A stretch of 32,311 nt of DNA from Mycetocola reblochoni REB411 (GCF_900163835.1 NZ_FUKR01000046.1:1-32311); one strand, 5' to 3'; positions 17,133 through 25,570 are shown, counted from the first letter of the stretch. Notes: a model not told the origin generated them from the letters alone. Numbers and translations are program-made.

Positions 17133-17296
17133 CAGGCCTCGCCCCCCTCGATCGGGCGCTTGAGGTAGGCCACCAGGCCACCCTCGGGACCGGTGACGAT
17201 CTGAACGAGCTCCCAGCCCTCCGACCCCCAGTTGTTGAGGATCGCGGCGGTGGTGTGGATCATCAGCGGGGTCGTGACGTACTCCCAGCGGGTCAC
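17132..17296 (-). CDS. Small DUF4177-like conserved protein
   Basis: A 54-aa protein: VTRWEYVTTPLMIHTTAAIL, then NNWGSEGWELVQIVTGPEGG and LVAYLKRPIE. The pattern WEYxTxP, ILNxWGxxGWELVxI and YLKRP is that of the short DUF4177-type proteins found next to RidA in actinobacteria; their function is unknown. The GTG at 17296 is preceded by a near-perfect AAGGAGG 5 nt upstream, which decides the start over longer frames. The stop overlaps the RidA start by one base, so the two are co-translated. Confidence 0.85.
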   Translation of the reverse strand: MTRWEYVTTPLMIHTTAAILNNWGSEGWELVQIVTGPEGGLVAYLKRPIEGGEA

Positions 17297-17390
17297 GGCC
17301 ACCTCCTTCGCAGTCGTTTTTCTGACAGAGGTCCGGCGCGATCTGGCGCCCGCCGGCGAGGCACCGCTCGCAGGACACCGTCCGAGGAGG

Positions 17391-17417
17391 TTGTTTTTCA
17401 GCAAGAGTGCCTAAACT
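17391..17417 (+). promoter_or_regulatory. PBP promoter, apparently leaderless
   Basis: TTGTTT (17391-17396) and TAAACT (17412-17417) lie 15 bp apart. The -10 ends 7 nt before ATG 17425, so transcription should start at the ATG itself. No ribosome site sits at a normal distance, which fits a leaderless mRNA. The GGAGG at 17386-17390 is too far away. Confidence 0.5.
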
Positions 17418-17424
17418 CGATCCT

Positions 17425-19992
17425 ATGCCCCAAGGAAAACGCACTGCTCAGGGTGCGGCCGGTGGACTGCTCGGCTTCGTCGGCCTCAGCGCCGCGGCCG
17501 GCCTCCTCGTCACCGCTGCCGTCACCCCCGCGCTCGCCGTCACCGGCATGACGGCCAACAACGCCATGGGCGTGTTCAACTCGCTCCCCGAGGTGCTGAA
17601 GATCGGCCAGCCCATGGAGCGCTCCAACATCTACGTGACCAAGGCGAACGGCGACAACCAGCTGCTGGCGTCCTTCTACGACCAGAACCGTCAGGAGGTC
17701 GGCTGGGACGACGTGTCGCAGACCCTGAAGGACGCCGCCGTCTCCACCGAGGACCCGCGCTTCTACGAGCACGGCGGCATCGACGTGGCGGGGACGACCA
17801 GGGCGATCGTCAAGACGTACGTCGTCGGCGGCCAGACCCAGGGCGGGTCCTCGATCACGCAGCAGTACGTCAAGAACGTCCTCGTCCAGGACTGTGAGCA
17901 GCACTCCACCACGGAGGAGGAGCTGCAGGCCTGCTCGAGCGAGGCCACCACCGCCGACGGCCAGTCGGGCATGGCGCGCAAGCTCAAGGAGATGCGCTAC
18001 GCGATTGGCGTGGAGAAGCAGTACAGCAAGGACGACATCCTGCTGGGCTACCTCAACCTCGCCAACTTCGGCTCGCTCAACTACGGCGTCGAGACCGCGT
18101 CGAACTACTACTTCAACAAGAGCGCCAAGGACGTCAACATCCAGGAGGCCGCGACCCTCGTCGCCATGCTGAACAGCCCCTCCGCGCTCCGCATCGACAA
18201 CCCGGACGGCGTCGCCAACGGCAAGCCGAACACCGAGGAGAACAACTGGGAGCAGACCAAAGAGCGGCGCAACTACGTCATCAGCAACATGCTGAAGGAG
18301 GGCAAGATCACCCAGGAGGAGGCCGACAAGGCCAAGGACTCCAAGATCGAGCCCGACATCACCGCTCCCTCGACCGGCTGCTACACGGCGGGCGGGTCCG
18401 CGTACTTCTGCGACTACGTGCAGAACGTGGTCAAGAACAACCCCGCCTTCGGCGACACGGCCGAGGAGCGCTCGGCGACCCTGCGCCGCGGTGGGCTGAA
18501 CATCTACACCACCCTCGACCTCGACCTGCAGCTCTCCGCCGAGAAGTCGATGAAGAACTACGTCGACGCCAATCCCCAGGCGATCAGCAAGGTCGGCGCC
18601 GCCGCCAGCACGGTCGAGCCGGGCACGGGACGCGTGCTGTCCATGGTGCAGAACACCAAGTACGCCGCGGGCGAGACGGACGACCCCGCGTACTCGTCGA
18701 TCAACTACAACACCGACTATGCCTACGGTGGCTCGAGCGGCTTCCAGGTCGGCTCGACGTACAAGTTCTACACGCTCGTCGAATGGCTGAAGGAGGGCCA
18801 TTCCCTCAACGAGCGGATCGTCGACGCGGCCAACCGCAACCCGTCCGTCTGGAACGACAGCTGCGCGGGGGGAACGTACAACTTCACCTACCCGGTGCAG
18901 AACTTCAACTCGCAGTACTCGAACAGCGTCACCGCCCTGCAGGCCACCAAGGAGTCGATCAACACGGCGTACCTCGGCATGGCCCGCGAGCTCGACCTCT
19001 GCAAGATCCGCGACACCGCGATGGACCTCGGTGCGCACCGCGCCGACGGCAAGGAGCTCGACAAGTACCCCTCCTCCGTGCTCGGTTCCAACGAGATGGC
19101 GCCGCTGACGGTCGCCGCCTCGGTCGCCGCGCTCGGCACGGAGGGCAAGTACTGCGAGCCCACCGCGATCGACAAGATCGTCGGCCCCGACGGCAAGGAG
19201 ATGGCCCTGCCCGAGCAGGACTGCCACCAGGCCGTCGACAAGGAGGTCGCGAACACCGCGAACTTCGGCATGCAGTCGGTCTTCGAGGGCGGCGGAACCG
19301 GTGCGGGTGCAGCGGTGACCGGCGCCGAGGTCTACGGCAAGACCGGAACGAGCGACCACGCGCGTGCCTCCTGGATCAGCGGTGGCACGAGCAAGGCGGT
19401 CACCTCGCTGTGGATCGGCGCTGTCCAGGGCGACGCCAGCATGTACCAGACCTATTTCAATGCCGGCACGGGTCACATGACCAAGCTCTACCTCTGGCGG
19501 GACATCATGCAGCAGGCGATCAACGAGTTCGGCGGCGACGACTTCGCCGGGCCGTCGGAGACGCTCACGCGCGTACCGCAGACGCAGGTCCCCGACGTCA
19601 CCGGCCTGACGGTGGAGGAGGCGCAGGAGCGGCTGCGCTCGGTCGGCTTCAGCTGGGCGATCGGCGACGCCGCGGAGTCCAGCGTCGAGGAGGGCAAGGT
19701 GGCCAGCACCAGCCCGGCCGGCGGCGCCTCCGCCGCGAGCGGCTCACAGGTGACGATCACGCCCAGCTCCGGCGAGGCCGAGGAGAGTGACGTGCCCGAC
19801 GTCAGGGGCGACAGCCCCGGCGATGCGGCCAAGACGCTCAGCGATGCCGGATTCAGCGTCGACGAGAAGTGCCGTACCGGAGACAAGGACGACGACGAGA
19901 TCGATAAGGTCGTCGGCCAGAGCCCCGGTGAGGGGTCGAAGGCCAAGGACGGCGACACGGTCACCATCGACGTGCTCCGAGAGTCGTGCTGA
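17425..19992 (+). CDS. Class A penicillin-binding protein with two PASTA domains (PonA2-like)
   Basis: An 855-aa bifunctional enzyme that polymerises and cross-links peptidoglycan. A short cytoplasmic tail and one membrane helix (about 15-40) are followed by a GT51 glycosyltransferase domain with catalytic Glu in STEDPRFYEHGG (109-118) and QGGSSITQQYVKN. The transpeptidase has STYK (Ser444, Lys447), S-I-N (511-513) and KTG (639-641). Two PASTA domains (about 721-785 and 789-855) bind wall fragments. Paired Cys residues in the GT region (about 156 and 172) may form an external disulfide. The context (DUF4177 and RidA upstream, metallophosphoesterase downstream) matches ponA2 of mycobacteria, but the whiB-type gene usually found between is missing. 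Confidence 0.95.
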   Translation: MPQGKRTAQGAAGGLLGFVGLSAAAGLLVTAAVTPALAVTGMTANNAMGVFNSLPEVLKIGQPMERSNIYVTKANGDNQLLASFYDQNRQEVGWDDVSQTLKDAAVSTEDPRFYEHGGIDVAGTTRAIVKTYVVGGQTQGGSSITQQYVKNVLVQDCEQHSTTEEELQACSSEATTADGQSGMARKLKEMRYAIGVEKQYSKDDILLGYLNLANFGSLNYGVETASNYYFNKSAKDVNIQEAATLVAMLNSPSALRIDNPDGVANGKPNTEENNWEQTKERRNYVISNMLKEGKITQEEADKAKDSKIEPDITAPSTGCYTAGGSAYFCDYVQNVVKNNPAFGDTAEERSATLRRGGLNIYTTLDLDLQLSAEKSMKNYVDANPQAISKVGAAASTVEPGTGRVLSMVQNTKYAAGETDDPAYSSINYNTDYAYGGSSGFQVGSTYKFYTLVEWLKEGHSLNERIVDAANRNPSVWNDSCAGGTYNFTYPVQNFNSQYSNSVTALQATKESINTAYLGMARELDLCKIRDTAMDLGAHRADGKELDKYPSSVLGSNEMAPLTVAASVAALGTEGKYCEPTAIDKIVGPDGKEMALPEQDCHQAVDKEVANTANFGMQSVFEGGGTGAGAAVTGAEVYGKTGTSDHARASWISGGTSKAVTSLWIGAVQGDASMYQTYFNAGTGHMTKLYLWRDIMQQAINEFGGDDFAGPSETLTRVPQTQVPDVTGLTVEEAQERLRSVGFSWAIGDAAESSVEEGKVASTSPAGGASAASGSQVTITPSSGEAEESDVPDVRGDSPGDAAKTLSDAGFSVDEKCRTGDKDDDEIDKVVGQSPGEGSKAKDGDTVTIDVLRESC

Positions 19993-20951
19993 TGGCGGCC
20001 AACCGCCTCGTCCGCGGCGTCGGCTCCGCAGTGCTCGCCACTGCGGTCGCCGGCGCCGCGGCGTTTGCCTGGGGCTCCCTCGTCGAGCGCCGGCTGTTCA
20101 CCGTCCGGCGCTACGAGGTCGCCGTGCTTCCCCCGGGGGCCGAGCCGATCCGGGTGCTGCACCTGTCCGACCTGCACATGGCCCCGTGGCAGCGGGACAA
20201 GCAGGAGTGGGTTGCCGGGCTGATCGCCGAGCGCCCCGACCTCGTCGTCGACACGGGGGACAACCTCGGCCACGTCGACGGGATCGGCGGTATCGAGAAG
20301 GCGCTGACACCGTTCGCGGGGACGCCGGGCATGTTCGTGAACGGCTCGAACGACTACTTCAGTCCGCTGCGCAAGAACTGGCTGCGCTACTTCACGGCCC
20401 CGTCCTCGGTGGGGGCACCCGCCAGGACCCCCGACCTGGACATCGAGCGGATGAACCGCTTCTTCGCGGCCGGGCTCGGCTGGACCGACCTGAACAATGC
20501 GGCGACCTCGCTCACCGTTCGCGGCACGCGGCTCGTGCTTTTCGGCGTCGACGACCCCCACATCGGCCTGGACCGCCTCGACCGTGTGCCCGTGCTGCTC
20601 GACGAACTCGAGGAGTCCCTCGCCGAGGACGACCACGACGTCTCGGACCTGGTGCGTATCGGCGTCGCCCACGCGCCGTACCAGCGGGTGCTGAACTCCT
20701 TCGTCACGAACGGCGCCGAGCTCATCCTCGCCGGTCACACGCACGGCGGCCAGGTCTGCGTCCCCGGCATCGGGGCCCTCGTGGCCAACTGCGACATCCC
20801 GCGGCGCCAGGCGTCGGGGCTCAGCTCGTGGCGTCACGCCCGACGCAGCGCGAAGCTGCACGTCTCCGCGGGCATCGGCACCTCCATCTACGCCCCGGTG
20901 CGCTTCGCCTGCCGCCCGGAGGCCGCGATGATCACGCTGGTCGCCCGGTAG
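19992..20951 (+). CDS. Membrane-anchored metallophosphoesterase (YaeI/Rv3683-like)
   Basis: A 319-aa calcineurin-like phosphoesterase with one N-terminal membrane segment (about 10-30). Metal motifs: LHLSDLHMAP (Asp60, His62), VVDTGDNLGH (Asp90 region), NGSNDYF in place of GNHD, a C-terminal His in VRIGVAHAPYQ, and LAGHTHGGQV (about 244-253). The GSND form is usual in this subfamily, which acts at the membrane face, possibly on lipid or UDP-linked substrates; the substrate here is unknown. ATG 19992 overlaps the PBP stop (TGATG), so the two are coupled; a GTG at 19986 would add two residues. Pairing with the PBP suggests a cell-envelope role (inference). Confidence 0.88.
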   Translation: MAANRLVRGVGSAVLATAVAGAAAFAWGSLVERRLFTVRRYEVAVLPPGAEPIRVLHLSDLHMAPWQRDKQEWVAGLIAERPDLVVDTGDNLGHVDGIGGIEKALTPFAGTPGMFVNGSNDYFSPLRKNWLRYFTAPSSVGAPARTPDLDIERMNRFFAAGLGWTDLNNAATSLTVRGTRLVLFGVDDPHIGLDRLDRVPVLLDELEESLAEDDHDVSDLVRIGVAHAPYQRVLNSFVTNGAELILAGHTHGGQVCVPGIGALVANCDIPRRQASGLSSWRHARRSAKLHVSAGIGTSIYAPVRFACRPEAAMITLVAR

Positions 20952-20965
20952 CGTTCGAGCGTGGC

Positions 20966-20984
20966 GGGACGGGGCGCGGGTCCC
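20966..20984. terminator. Weak hairpin between convergent genes
   Basis: GGGAC (20966-20970) can pair with GTCCC (20980-20984) in the 41-bp gap between the phosphoesterase and the LacI-type gene. The stem is short; position is the main support. Confidence 0.3.
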
Positions 20985-20992
20985 CTGCCGCT

Positions 20993-22045
20993 TCAGCGGC
21001 GGGTGCGCCCCGTGCTCGCGCGTTCGACGAGGGCGGTGGGGAGAACGAACCGTCGCGGCGGTGCCCCCGCGTCGATCGCGTCGTTGAGCGCGGTCGCGGC
21101 GGTCCTGCCCTTCTCGGCGAAGGGCTGCCTGACGGTCGTGAGACCCGCGCCCGCGGCCGCCGGGACGTCGTCGAAGCCGGTGACGGCGAGGTGGCGGGGA
21201 ACCTGGATGTGGTGCGCCTTGGCCCACGCGAGCACACCGAGCGCGTAGCTGTCGGCGACGCAGGCGATCGCGGTGATGCGCGGGTCGTGCCGGAGCAGCG
21301 CGGCCGCCGCGTCCGCACCGGCGGCAGCGGTGACGTGCCAGCGCTCCTCGACGACGACCGGTCTGCCGAGCCCGCGTTCGAGCCCGCGGACGCGGTCGCG
21401 CGGGATCGTGAAGCGGGAGCCGGCGACCCGGCCGGGGTTGGCACGTGCGTTGCGCGGCGAGGTGCCCAGTCGCGAGGAGATGCAGCCGACGTGTTCATGG
21501 CCTCGGGCAGCCAGCAGCTCGCCGATTCCCCTCATGGCGTCCTCCTCGTCGAGGCCGACCCAGGACAGCCCCTCGGCGTCGGGCGGCTGGTCGACGAGGA
21601 CGGCAGGCGCTCCGCGCCGCCTCAGCAGTGCCAGCGTTGCCTCGCCCCGGGGCAGGGAGTGGAAGATGACCCCGTCCACGGCCGCGGAGTCGACGGGCGC
21701 AGGGCGACGGTGATCGGGCGAGCCGGCGGGAAGCAGGACGAGGTGCTGGCCGCTCACGGCGAGCGTCTCCGCCACACCGGCGAGGAAGCCGGCCGAGGCC
21801 GGATCGGTGAACACGAACGGCAGCTCGTCCGTGAACACGACGCCGATGCCCCCGGTGCGCCGGCGGCGCAGGCTCCGCGCGGCCGGGTCGGGGCCCGCAT
21901 AGCCGAGCTCGGCGGCGAGACCGAGGACACGCTCGCGCAGCTCGGCGGACAGCTTCTCGGGGCGGTTGTACGCGTTCGACACCGTCGAGACGGACACGTC
22001 GAGCCGAGAGGCCAGACGCGCCATCGTCACACGGGTCGGGGCCAC
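20993..22045 (-). CDS. LacI/GalR family transcriptional regulator
   Basis: A 350-aa repressor-type protein. The N-terminal helix-turn-helix (about 5-30) reads RVTMARLASRLDVSVSTVSN followed by the hinge-forming AYNRPEKLS. The ligand-binding domain follows (GGIGVVF, DGVIFHSLPR, VGLDEEDAMRGIGELL, ITAIACVADSYALGVL, VTGFDDVPAAA, TTVRQPFAEKG). The effector cannot be predicted. GTG 22045 is chosen because it gives the normal spacing before the helix-turn-helix and lies 9 nt after a -10 element; ATG 22024 would cut into the motif. It is divergent from the EthD-VOC gene with 121 bp between, so it likely controls that cassette and itself. Confidence 0.9.
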   Translation of the reverse strand: MAPTRVTMARLASRLDVSVSTVSNAYNRPEKLSAELRERVLGLAAELGYAGPDPAARSLRRRRTGGIGVVFTDELPFVFTDPASAGFLAGVAETLAVSGQHLVLLPAGSPDHRRPAPVDSAAVDGVIFHSLPRGEATLALLRRRGAPAVLVDQPPDAEGLSWVGLDEEDAMRGIGELLAARGHEHVGCISSRLGTSPRNARANPGRVAGSRFTIPRDRVRGLERGLGRPVVVEERWHVTAAAGADAAAALLRHDPRITAIACVADSYALGVLAWAKAHHIQVPRHLAVTGFDDVPAAAGAGLTTVRQPFAEKGRTAATALNDAIDAGAPPRRFVLPTALVERASTGRTRR

Positions 22046-22054
22046 GGTCCGAGC

Positions 22055-22075
22055 ATAGTAAATCGTTTGACCTGC
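22055..22075 (-). promoter_or_regulatory. LacI-gene promoter overlapping an operator-like site
   Basis: Minus-strand TACTAT (22060-22055) ends 9 nt before the GTG, so the mRNA would have little or no leader. TCAAACGATTTA just upstream resembles a LacI-type operator: an imperfect palindrome around a central CG, 4 of 6 half-site bases matching. Binding there would block this promoter and could affect the divergent gene. Confidence 0.45.
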
Positions 22076-22166
22076 GAACTCGGCCGCCCCGTCGGCGCGC
22101 ACGCCACGTCGGGCTCCCGGCGATGAATACTGGACTCACGGGCGGTGTCCCGGGGACGGAGCGACC

Positions 22167-23090
22167 ATGATCAAGCTGACGATGTTCCTGAAGAGGGCCG
22201 AGGGGCTCACGCGGGAGCAGTTCATCCACCACCACATCACCGTGCACGGGGCGCTGATGCGCTCCATCCCCGAGGGCAGGCAGCACCTCATCCGCTACAC
22301 GCAGACCCACCCCGCCGCGCGTACCCCGTCCTCCCTGCCCGAGTCCGGGTTCGACGGCACCGCCGAGCTGTGGTTCGACAGCGAGGAGGGGATGGAGGCG
22401 GTGCTGGGCTCCGAGACCTTCACCACCGTCGTCGCGGCCGACGAGCCCGCGTTCCTCGACAGGTCGGCGACGGTCGTCGTCGTCGGCGACGCCGTCGACA
22501 TCATCGGCGACGCCACCACCGAGGCGACCGCCGTGCCTCCCCTGCCGCCGCAGGACGATGCGTTCGGCCCGCTGCCGAGGGGGATCAACCATCTCGGCCT
22601 GACGGTTCCCGACCTCGATGCGGCGACGGTGTTCCTCCGCGAGGCTTTCGCCGGACGGGTCGCCTATGACGGCCTCACCCCCGCCGATCCCCCGCGCGAG
22701 GGTGCGGAGACCGAACGCCAGCTGGGCCTGCCGCGCGGCGCGCGGATCGTCCGCCAGCGCATGGTCCAGATCGGTGTCGGCCCTGGCCTCGAGGTCTTCG
22801 AGATCGCGGTGGACGAGCGGCAGCCCGCCGCGGGACTGGCCGACCTGGGACTGAACCACGTCTCCGTGTACGTCGACGACATCGACGGCGCGCTCCGGCG
22901 CGCCGTCGCGGCCGGAGGCGAGGCGCTGTCGGAGCCGCACGCCAACTCGGCCCACGAGGACACCGACGGCAACGCCAGCGTGTACGTGCGCGCCCCGTGG
23001 GGAACCCTGTTCGAGCTGCAGACGATTCCCTCCGGCCACTGGTACGACGACGCGGCGGAGGCGCTCGCGTGGACGCCCCCGGCACGATGA
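22167..23090 (+). CDS. EthD-like domain fused to a VOC-family domain
   Basis: A 307-aa two-domain protein. Residues 1 to about 110 resemble EthD-type small ferredoxin-like proteins: MIKLTMFLKRAEGLTREQFI, HHHITVHGALM (the HxxxHG signature), a Trp-Phe strand AELWFDS and a C-terminal FLDRS. After a Pro/Ala linker (115-138), residues 139-290 form a VOC (glyoxalase/dioxygenase) fold with metal-ligand positions His142 (NHLGLTV), Glu near 209-212 (GLEVFEI), His231 (NHVSVYV) and Glu283 (LFELQT). The metal-binding set looks complete, so the VOC part may be an enzyme. EthD-like domains occur in aromatic and polyketide pathways. ATG 22167 follows GGAG by 5 nt. It overlaps the next gene by 4 nt. Substrate unknown. 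Confidence 0.8.
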   Translation: MIKLTMFLKRAEGLTREQFIHHHITVHGALMRSIPEGRQHLIRYTQTHPAARTPSSLPESGFDGTAELWFDSEEGMEAVLGSETFTTVVAADEPAFLDRSATVVVVGDAVDIIGDATTEATAVPPLPPQDDAFGPLPRGINHLGLTVPDLDAATVFLREAFAGRVAYDGLTPADPPREGAETERQLGLPRGARIVRQRMVQIGVGPGLEVFEIAVDERQPAAGLADLGLNHVSVYVDDIDGALRRAVAAGGEALSEPHANSAHEDTDGNASVYVRAPWGTLFELQTIPSGHWYDDAAEALAWTPPAR

Positions 23091-23923
23091 CGCGCGCACC
23101 GCACGCGATCGACGCGGAGACCGTCGTCTGCATCTCCCTCTCATCGCGCCCGACCAACATCGGAACCCGGTTCCACAACTTCCTCGCCGCTGAGCTGGGT
23201 CTGAACCTGCTGTACAAGGCATTCCGCACGACCGACATCGTCGGCGCGATCGCCGGGGTCAGGGCCCTCGGCATCCGCGGCTGCTCGGTCTCCATGCCGC
23301 ACAAGGAGAGCGTCATCCCCCTCGTCGACGCGCTCGAGCCGTCGGCCCGGGCCATCGGCAGCGTCAACACCATCGTCAACGACGACGGGGTGCTGACGGC
23401 GTCGAACACCGACTATCTCGCGATCGAGACGCTGATGGCCGAGCGGAACGTCGACCCCGCGCTGCCCGTGCTGCTGCGCGGCACCGGGGGAATGGCAAAG
23501 GCGATCGCCGCTGTGCTGCACGCCAGAGGAGCCGAGGCGGTCACGGTGCTCTCCCGGACCGAGACGGCCGGGGCGGCCCTCGCCGCCCGCTACGGGTTCC
23601 GCGCGACGACGTCGCTGCCCTCCCCCGGCGCCGCCACCCTGATCAACGCGACGCCGATCGGCATGACCGGGCCGGATGCCTCAGCACTGGCGTTCCCCGC
23701 CGACCACGTCGCCGCGGCCAGCACGGTCATCGACGTGGTCGCCTCCCCCTGGCGGACGCCTCTCATCGCCGCCGCGGAGGACGCGGGTGTCGAGCGGGTC
23801 AGCGGTGACGCGGTGATCGCCCTGCAGGCGGCGAAGCAGTTCACCGCCTACACGGGGGTGGAGCTCACCCGGGACCAGGTCGACCGCGCGGCGAGGTACT
23901 CGCAGGCCACACCGCCGCGCTGA
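23087..23923 (+). CDS. Shikimate dehydrogenase-like oxidoreductase (AroE family paralogue)
   Basis: A 278-aa protein of the shikimate/quinate dehydrogenase fold. The catalytic Lys-Asp pair is kept: SVSMPHKESV (Lys73) and NTDYLA (Asp109). The cofactor domain has GTGGMAKAI (132-140) and NATPIGMTGP. Two points argue against the biosynthetic enzyme: the substrate loop, normally S-x-S-P-x-x-H-N, reads SSRPTNIGTRFHN, and the NADP-selecting N-R-T-x-x-R is SRTETAG, so NAD use or another substrate is likely. It is translated with the EthD-VOC protein (ATGA overlap), and a LacI-type regulator is divergent, which suggests catabolism of a cyclic hydroxy acid or sugar-acid-like compound (inference). Confidence 0.82.
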   Translation: MTRAPHAIDAETVVCISLSSRPTNIGTRFHNFLAAELGLNLLYKAFRTTDIVGAIAGVRALGIRGCSVSMPHKESVIPLVDALEPSARAIGSVNTIVNDDGVLTASNTDYLAIETLMAERNVDPALPVLLRGTGGMAKAIAAVLHARGAEAVTVLSRTETAGAALAARYGFRATTSLPSPGAATLINATPIGMTGPDASALAFPADHVAAASTVIDVVASPWRTPLIAAAEDAGVERVSGDAVIALQAAKQFTAYTGVELTRDQVDRAARYSQATPPR

Positions 23924-24007
23924 GCTGCAGGACAGGGGCGGGCCGCGGCACGGATCCAGGCCCGGTTGGGCGAGCCCGTCGCGGATGACCCCGGCGGGCA
24001 GAGAAAA

Positions 24008-24040
24008 ACTCCCGGTCCGTGCTGAGCACGGACCGGGAGT
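24008..24040 (-). terminator. Terminator of tRNA-Pro
   Basis: A near-perfect inverted repeat (24008-24023 with 24025-24040; effective stem about 14 bp with a 5-nt loop) begins 3 nt after the tRNA on the minus strand and is followed by TTTTTCTC. A classic intrinsic terminator. It may also stop plus-strand transcription from the AroE-like gene. Confidence 0.85.
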
Positions 24041-24042
24041 CA

Positions 24043-24120
<78 letters not shown>

Positions 24121-24274
24121 AAGGCCTCTCCCAGCATAGCCCATATCGGAGAGCGTCTCGTACCACCGCCCCGGCCGAGCGGCCCGGTCGCGCCCGGGCC
24201 GGGACGCTAGGATCGGGGACGGGTTCCCGACCCCGCCACCAGAGAACCAGCCACCCGCACAGGAGAGCACCGAG

Positions 24275-25051
24275 ATGACCCGCACGCCCGCGCTCGTCGC
24301 GTTCGACCTCGATGACACCCTCGCCGAGTCGAAGAGCCCGATCGATCCGCGCATGGCGCAGCTGCTCACCCGGCTTCTCGACCTCGTGCCCGTCTGCATC
24401 ATCTCCGGCGGACGGTTCGAGCAGTTCCGGAGTCAGGTGCTGGACCGGCTGGATCTCTCCGATGACGAGGCGGACCGGCTCCACCTGATGCCCACCTGCG
24501 GCACGCGCTACCTCAGGGCGGAGGGGGGCGTGTGGGTCCAGCGGTACGCCAACGACCTCAGCGCCGACGAGAAGTCCAGGGCGCTCGCCGCCGTCGAGGC
24601 GGAGGCACGGCGCCTCGGGCTGTGGCGCGAGGACAGCTGGGGCCCGATCCTCGAGGACCGTGGCTCGCAGATCACCTACTCCGCGCTCGGCCAGAGCGCC
24701 CCCGTCGCCGAGAAGCAGGCCTGGGACCCGGACGGGCGAAAGAAGTCCTCACTCCGCTCCGCCGTCGCCGCCGAGCTGCCCGACCTCGAGGTCCGCTCCG
24801 GCGGCTCCACCTCGATCGACATCACCCACAGGGGAATCGATAAGGCGTACGGCATGCGGCGCCTGTCCGAGGTGACGGGGATCGACTGCAGCGACATGCT
24901 CTTCGTCGGGGACCGTCTCGACCCGGACGGCAATGACTACCCCGTGATCGCCACCGGCACGGCGACCCACGCGGTCACCGGGTGGCGTGACACCGCCGAC
25001 TACCTGGCCGAGCAGCTCATCCCCCTGCTCAGCCACGGACGCGAATCGTGA
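24275..25051 (+). CDS. HAD-IIB phosphatase, phosphomannomutase-like
   Basis: A 258-aa haloacid-dehalogenase hydrolase. HAD motifs: FDLDDTLAESK (9-19, nucleophile and acid Asp), IISGGR (42-47, motif II), the Lys in RGIDKAYG (motif III) and FVGDRLDPDGNDYPV (motif IV). Inserted residues between motifs II and III give a type IIB cap. The motif IV pattern resembles eukaryote-type phosphomannomutases and sugar-phosphate phosphatases; a sugar phosphate substrate is therefore likely but unproven. ATG 24275 has AGGAG 9 nt upstream, and a TAGGAT at 24208-24213 could be its -10. The next gene overlaps its stop (GTGA), so they form a two-gene operon. Confidence 0.85.
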   Translation: MTRTPALVAFDLDDTLAESKSPIDPRMAQLLTRLLDLVPVCIISGGRFEQFRSQVLDRLDLSDDEADRLHLMPTCGTRYLRAEGGVWVQRYANDLSADEKSRALAAVEAEARRLGLWREDSWGPILEDRGSQITYSALGQSAPVAEKQAWDPDGRKKSSLRSAVAAELPDLEVRSGGSTSIDITHRGIDKAYGMRRLSEVTGIDCSDMLFVGDRLDPDGNDYPVIATGTATHAVTGWRDTADYLAEQLIPLLSHGRES

Positions 25052-25539
25052 CCTCCCCCGCCACCCTTCCCGATCTGGAGCCGATCACCGGTGCGGACCT
25101 CACCGAGTGGATCGAGCGGAGCGTCTCCGAGTACACCGCCGACCTGGTCAGGCTCGGCCGCGACCACGCCTCCGCGCAGGCCGTGGCCCGGCGCTCCGTC
25201 GCCGCGCAGTTCCCCGAGGGCCGGGTTCCCCCGGGCCAGCACGTGTTCCACATCGTCCACGACGGGAGGCGCGTCGGCTACCTCTGGCTCGGCGAGGCCG
25301 CCTCGCGCGGCGGGGACGGCGGGGTCCAGTGGTGGGTGTGGGATGTGCTCGTCGACGAGTCCGCACGCGGCCGCGGCCTGGGCAGGGGAACGATGCTCCG
25401 GGCCGAGCGCTTCGCCAGGGAGAACGGCGCGGACGAGCTGGGGCTCAGCGTGTTCGGCTTCAACACGGGGGCCCAGCGGCTGTACGCCTCGCTCGGCTAC
25501 GAGACCACGTCGATCAAGATGTCGAAGCGCCTCGACTAG
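25048..25539 (+). CDS. GNAT family N-acetyltransferase
   Basis: A 163-aa acetyltransferase. Motif A, VLVDESARGRGLGRGTMLRA (100-119), has the RGRGLG pyrophosphate-binding loop for acetyl-CoA. Motif B follows at LSVFGFNTGAQRLYASLGYE with the usual Asn and Tyr residues. The N-terminal helix region (17-55) and HVFHIVHDGRRVGYLWLG strands fit the family. The acceptor substrate is unknown. GTG 25048 overlaps the HAD stop, so it is coupled to the phosphatase. Confidence 0.9.
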   Translation: MTSPATLPDLEPITGADLTEWIERSVSEYTADLVRLGRDHASAQAVARRSVAAQFPEGRVPPGQHVFHIVHDGRRVGYLWLGEAASRGGDGGVQWWVWDVLVDESARGRGLGRGTMLRAERFARENGADELGLSVFGFNTGAQRLYASLGYETTSIKMSKRLD

Positions 25540-25570
25540 CCCGGCGCCCGCGAACGTGTCATGCGTTCGG

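Noticed and set aside
17407-17424. GTG 17407 as the PBP start
   Set aside because: It overlaps the -10 TAAACT and has no ribosome site in range; ATG 17425 fits a leaderless start and the short cytoplasmic tail of the family.
17398-19476. Long open frame on the minus strand across the PBP gene (692 codons)
   Set aside because: It lies antisense to a well-conserved class A PBP, is Val/Arg/Gly-rich low-complexity sequence with no recognisable domain, and is expected at this GC content.
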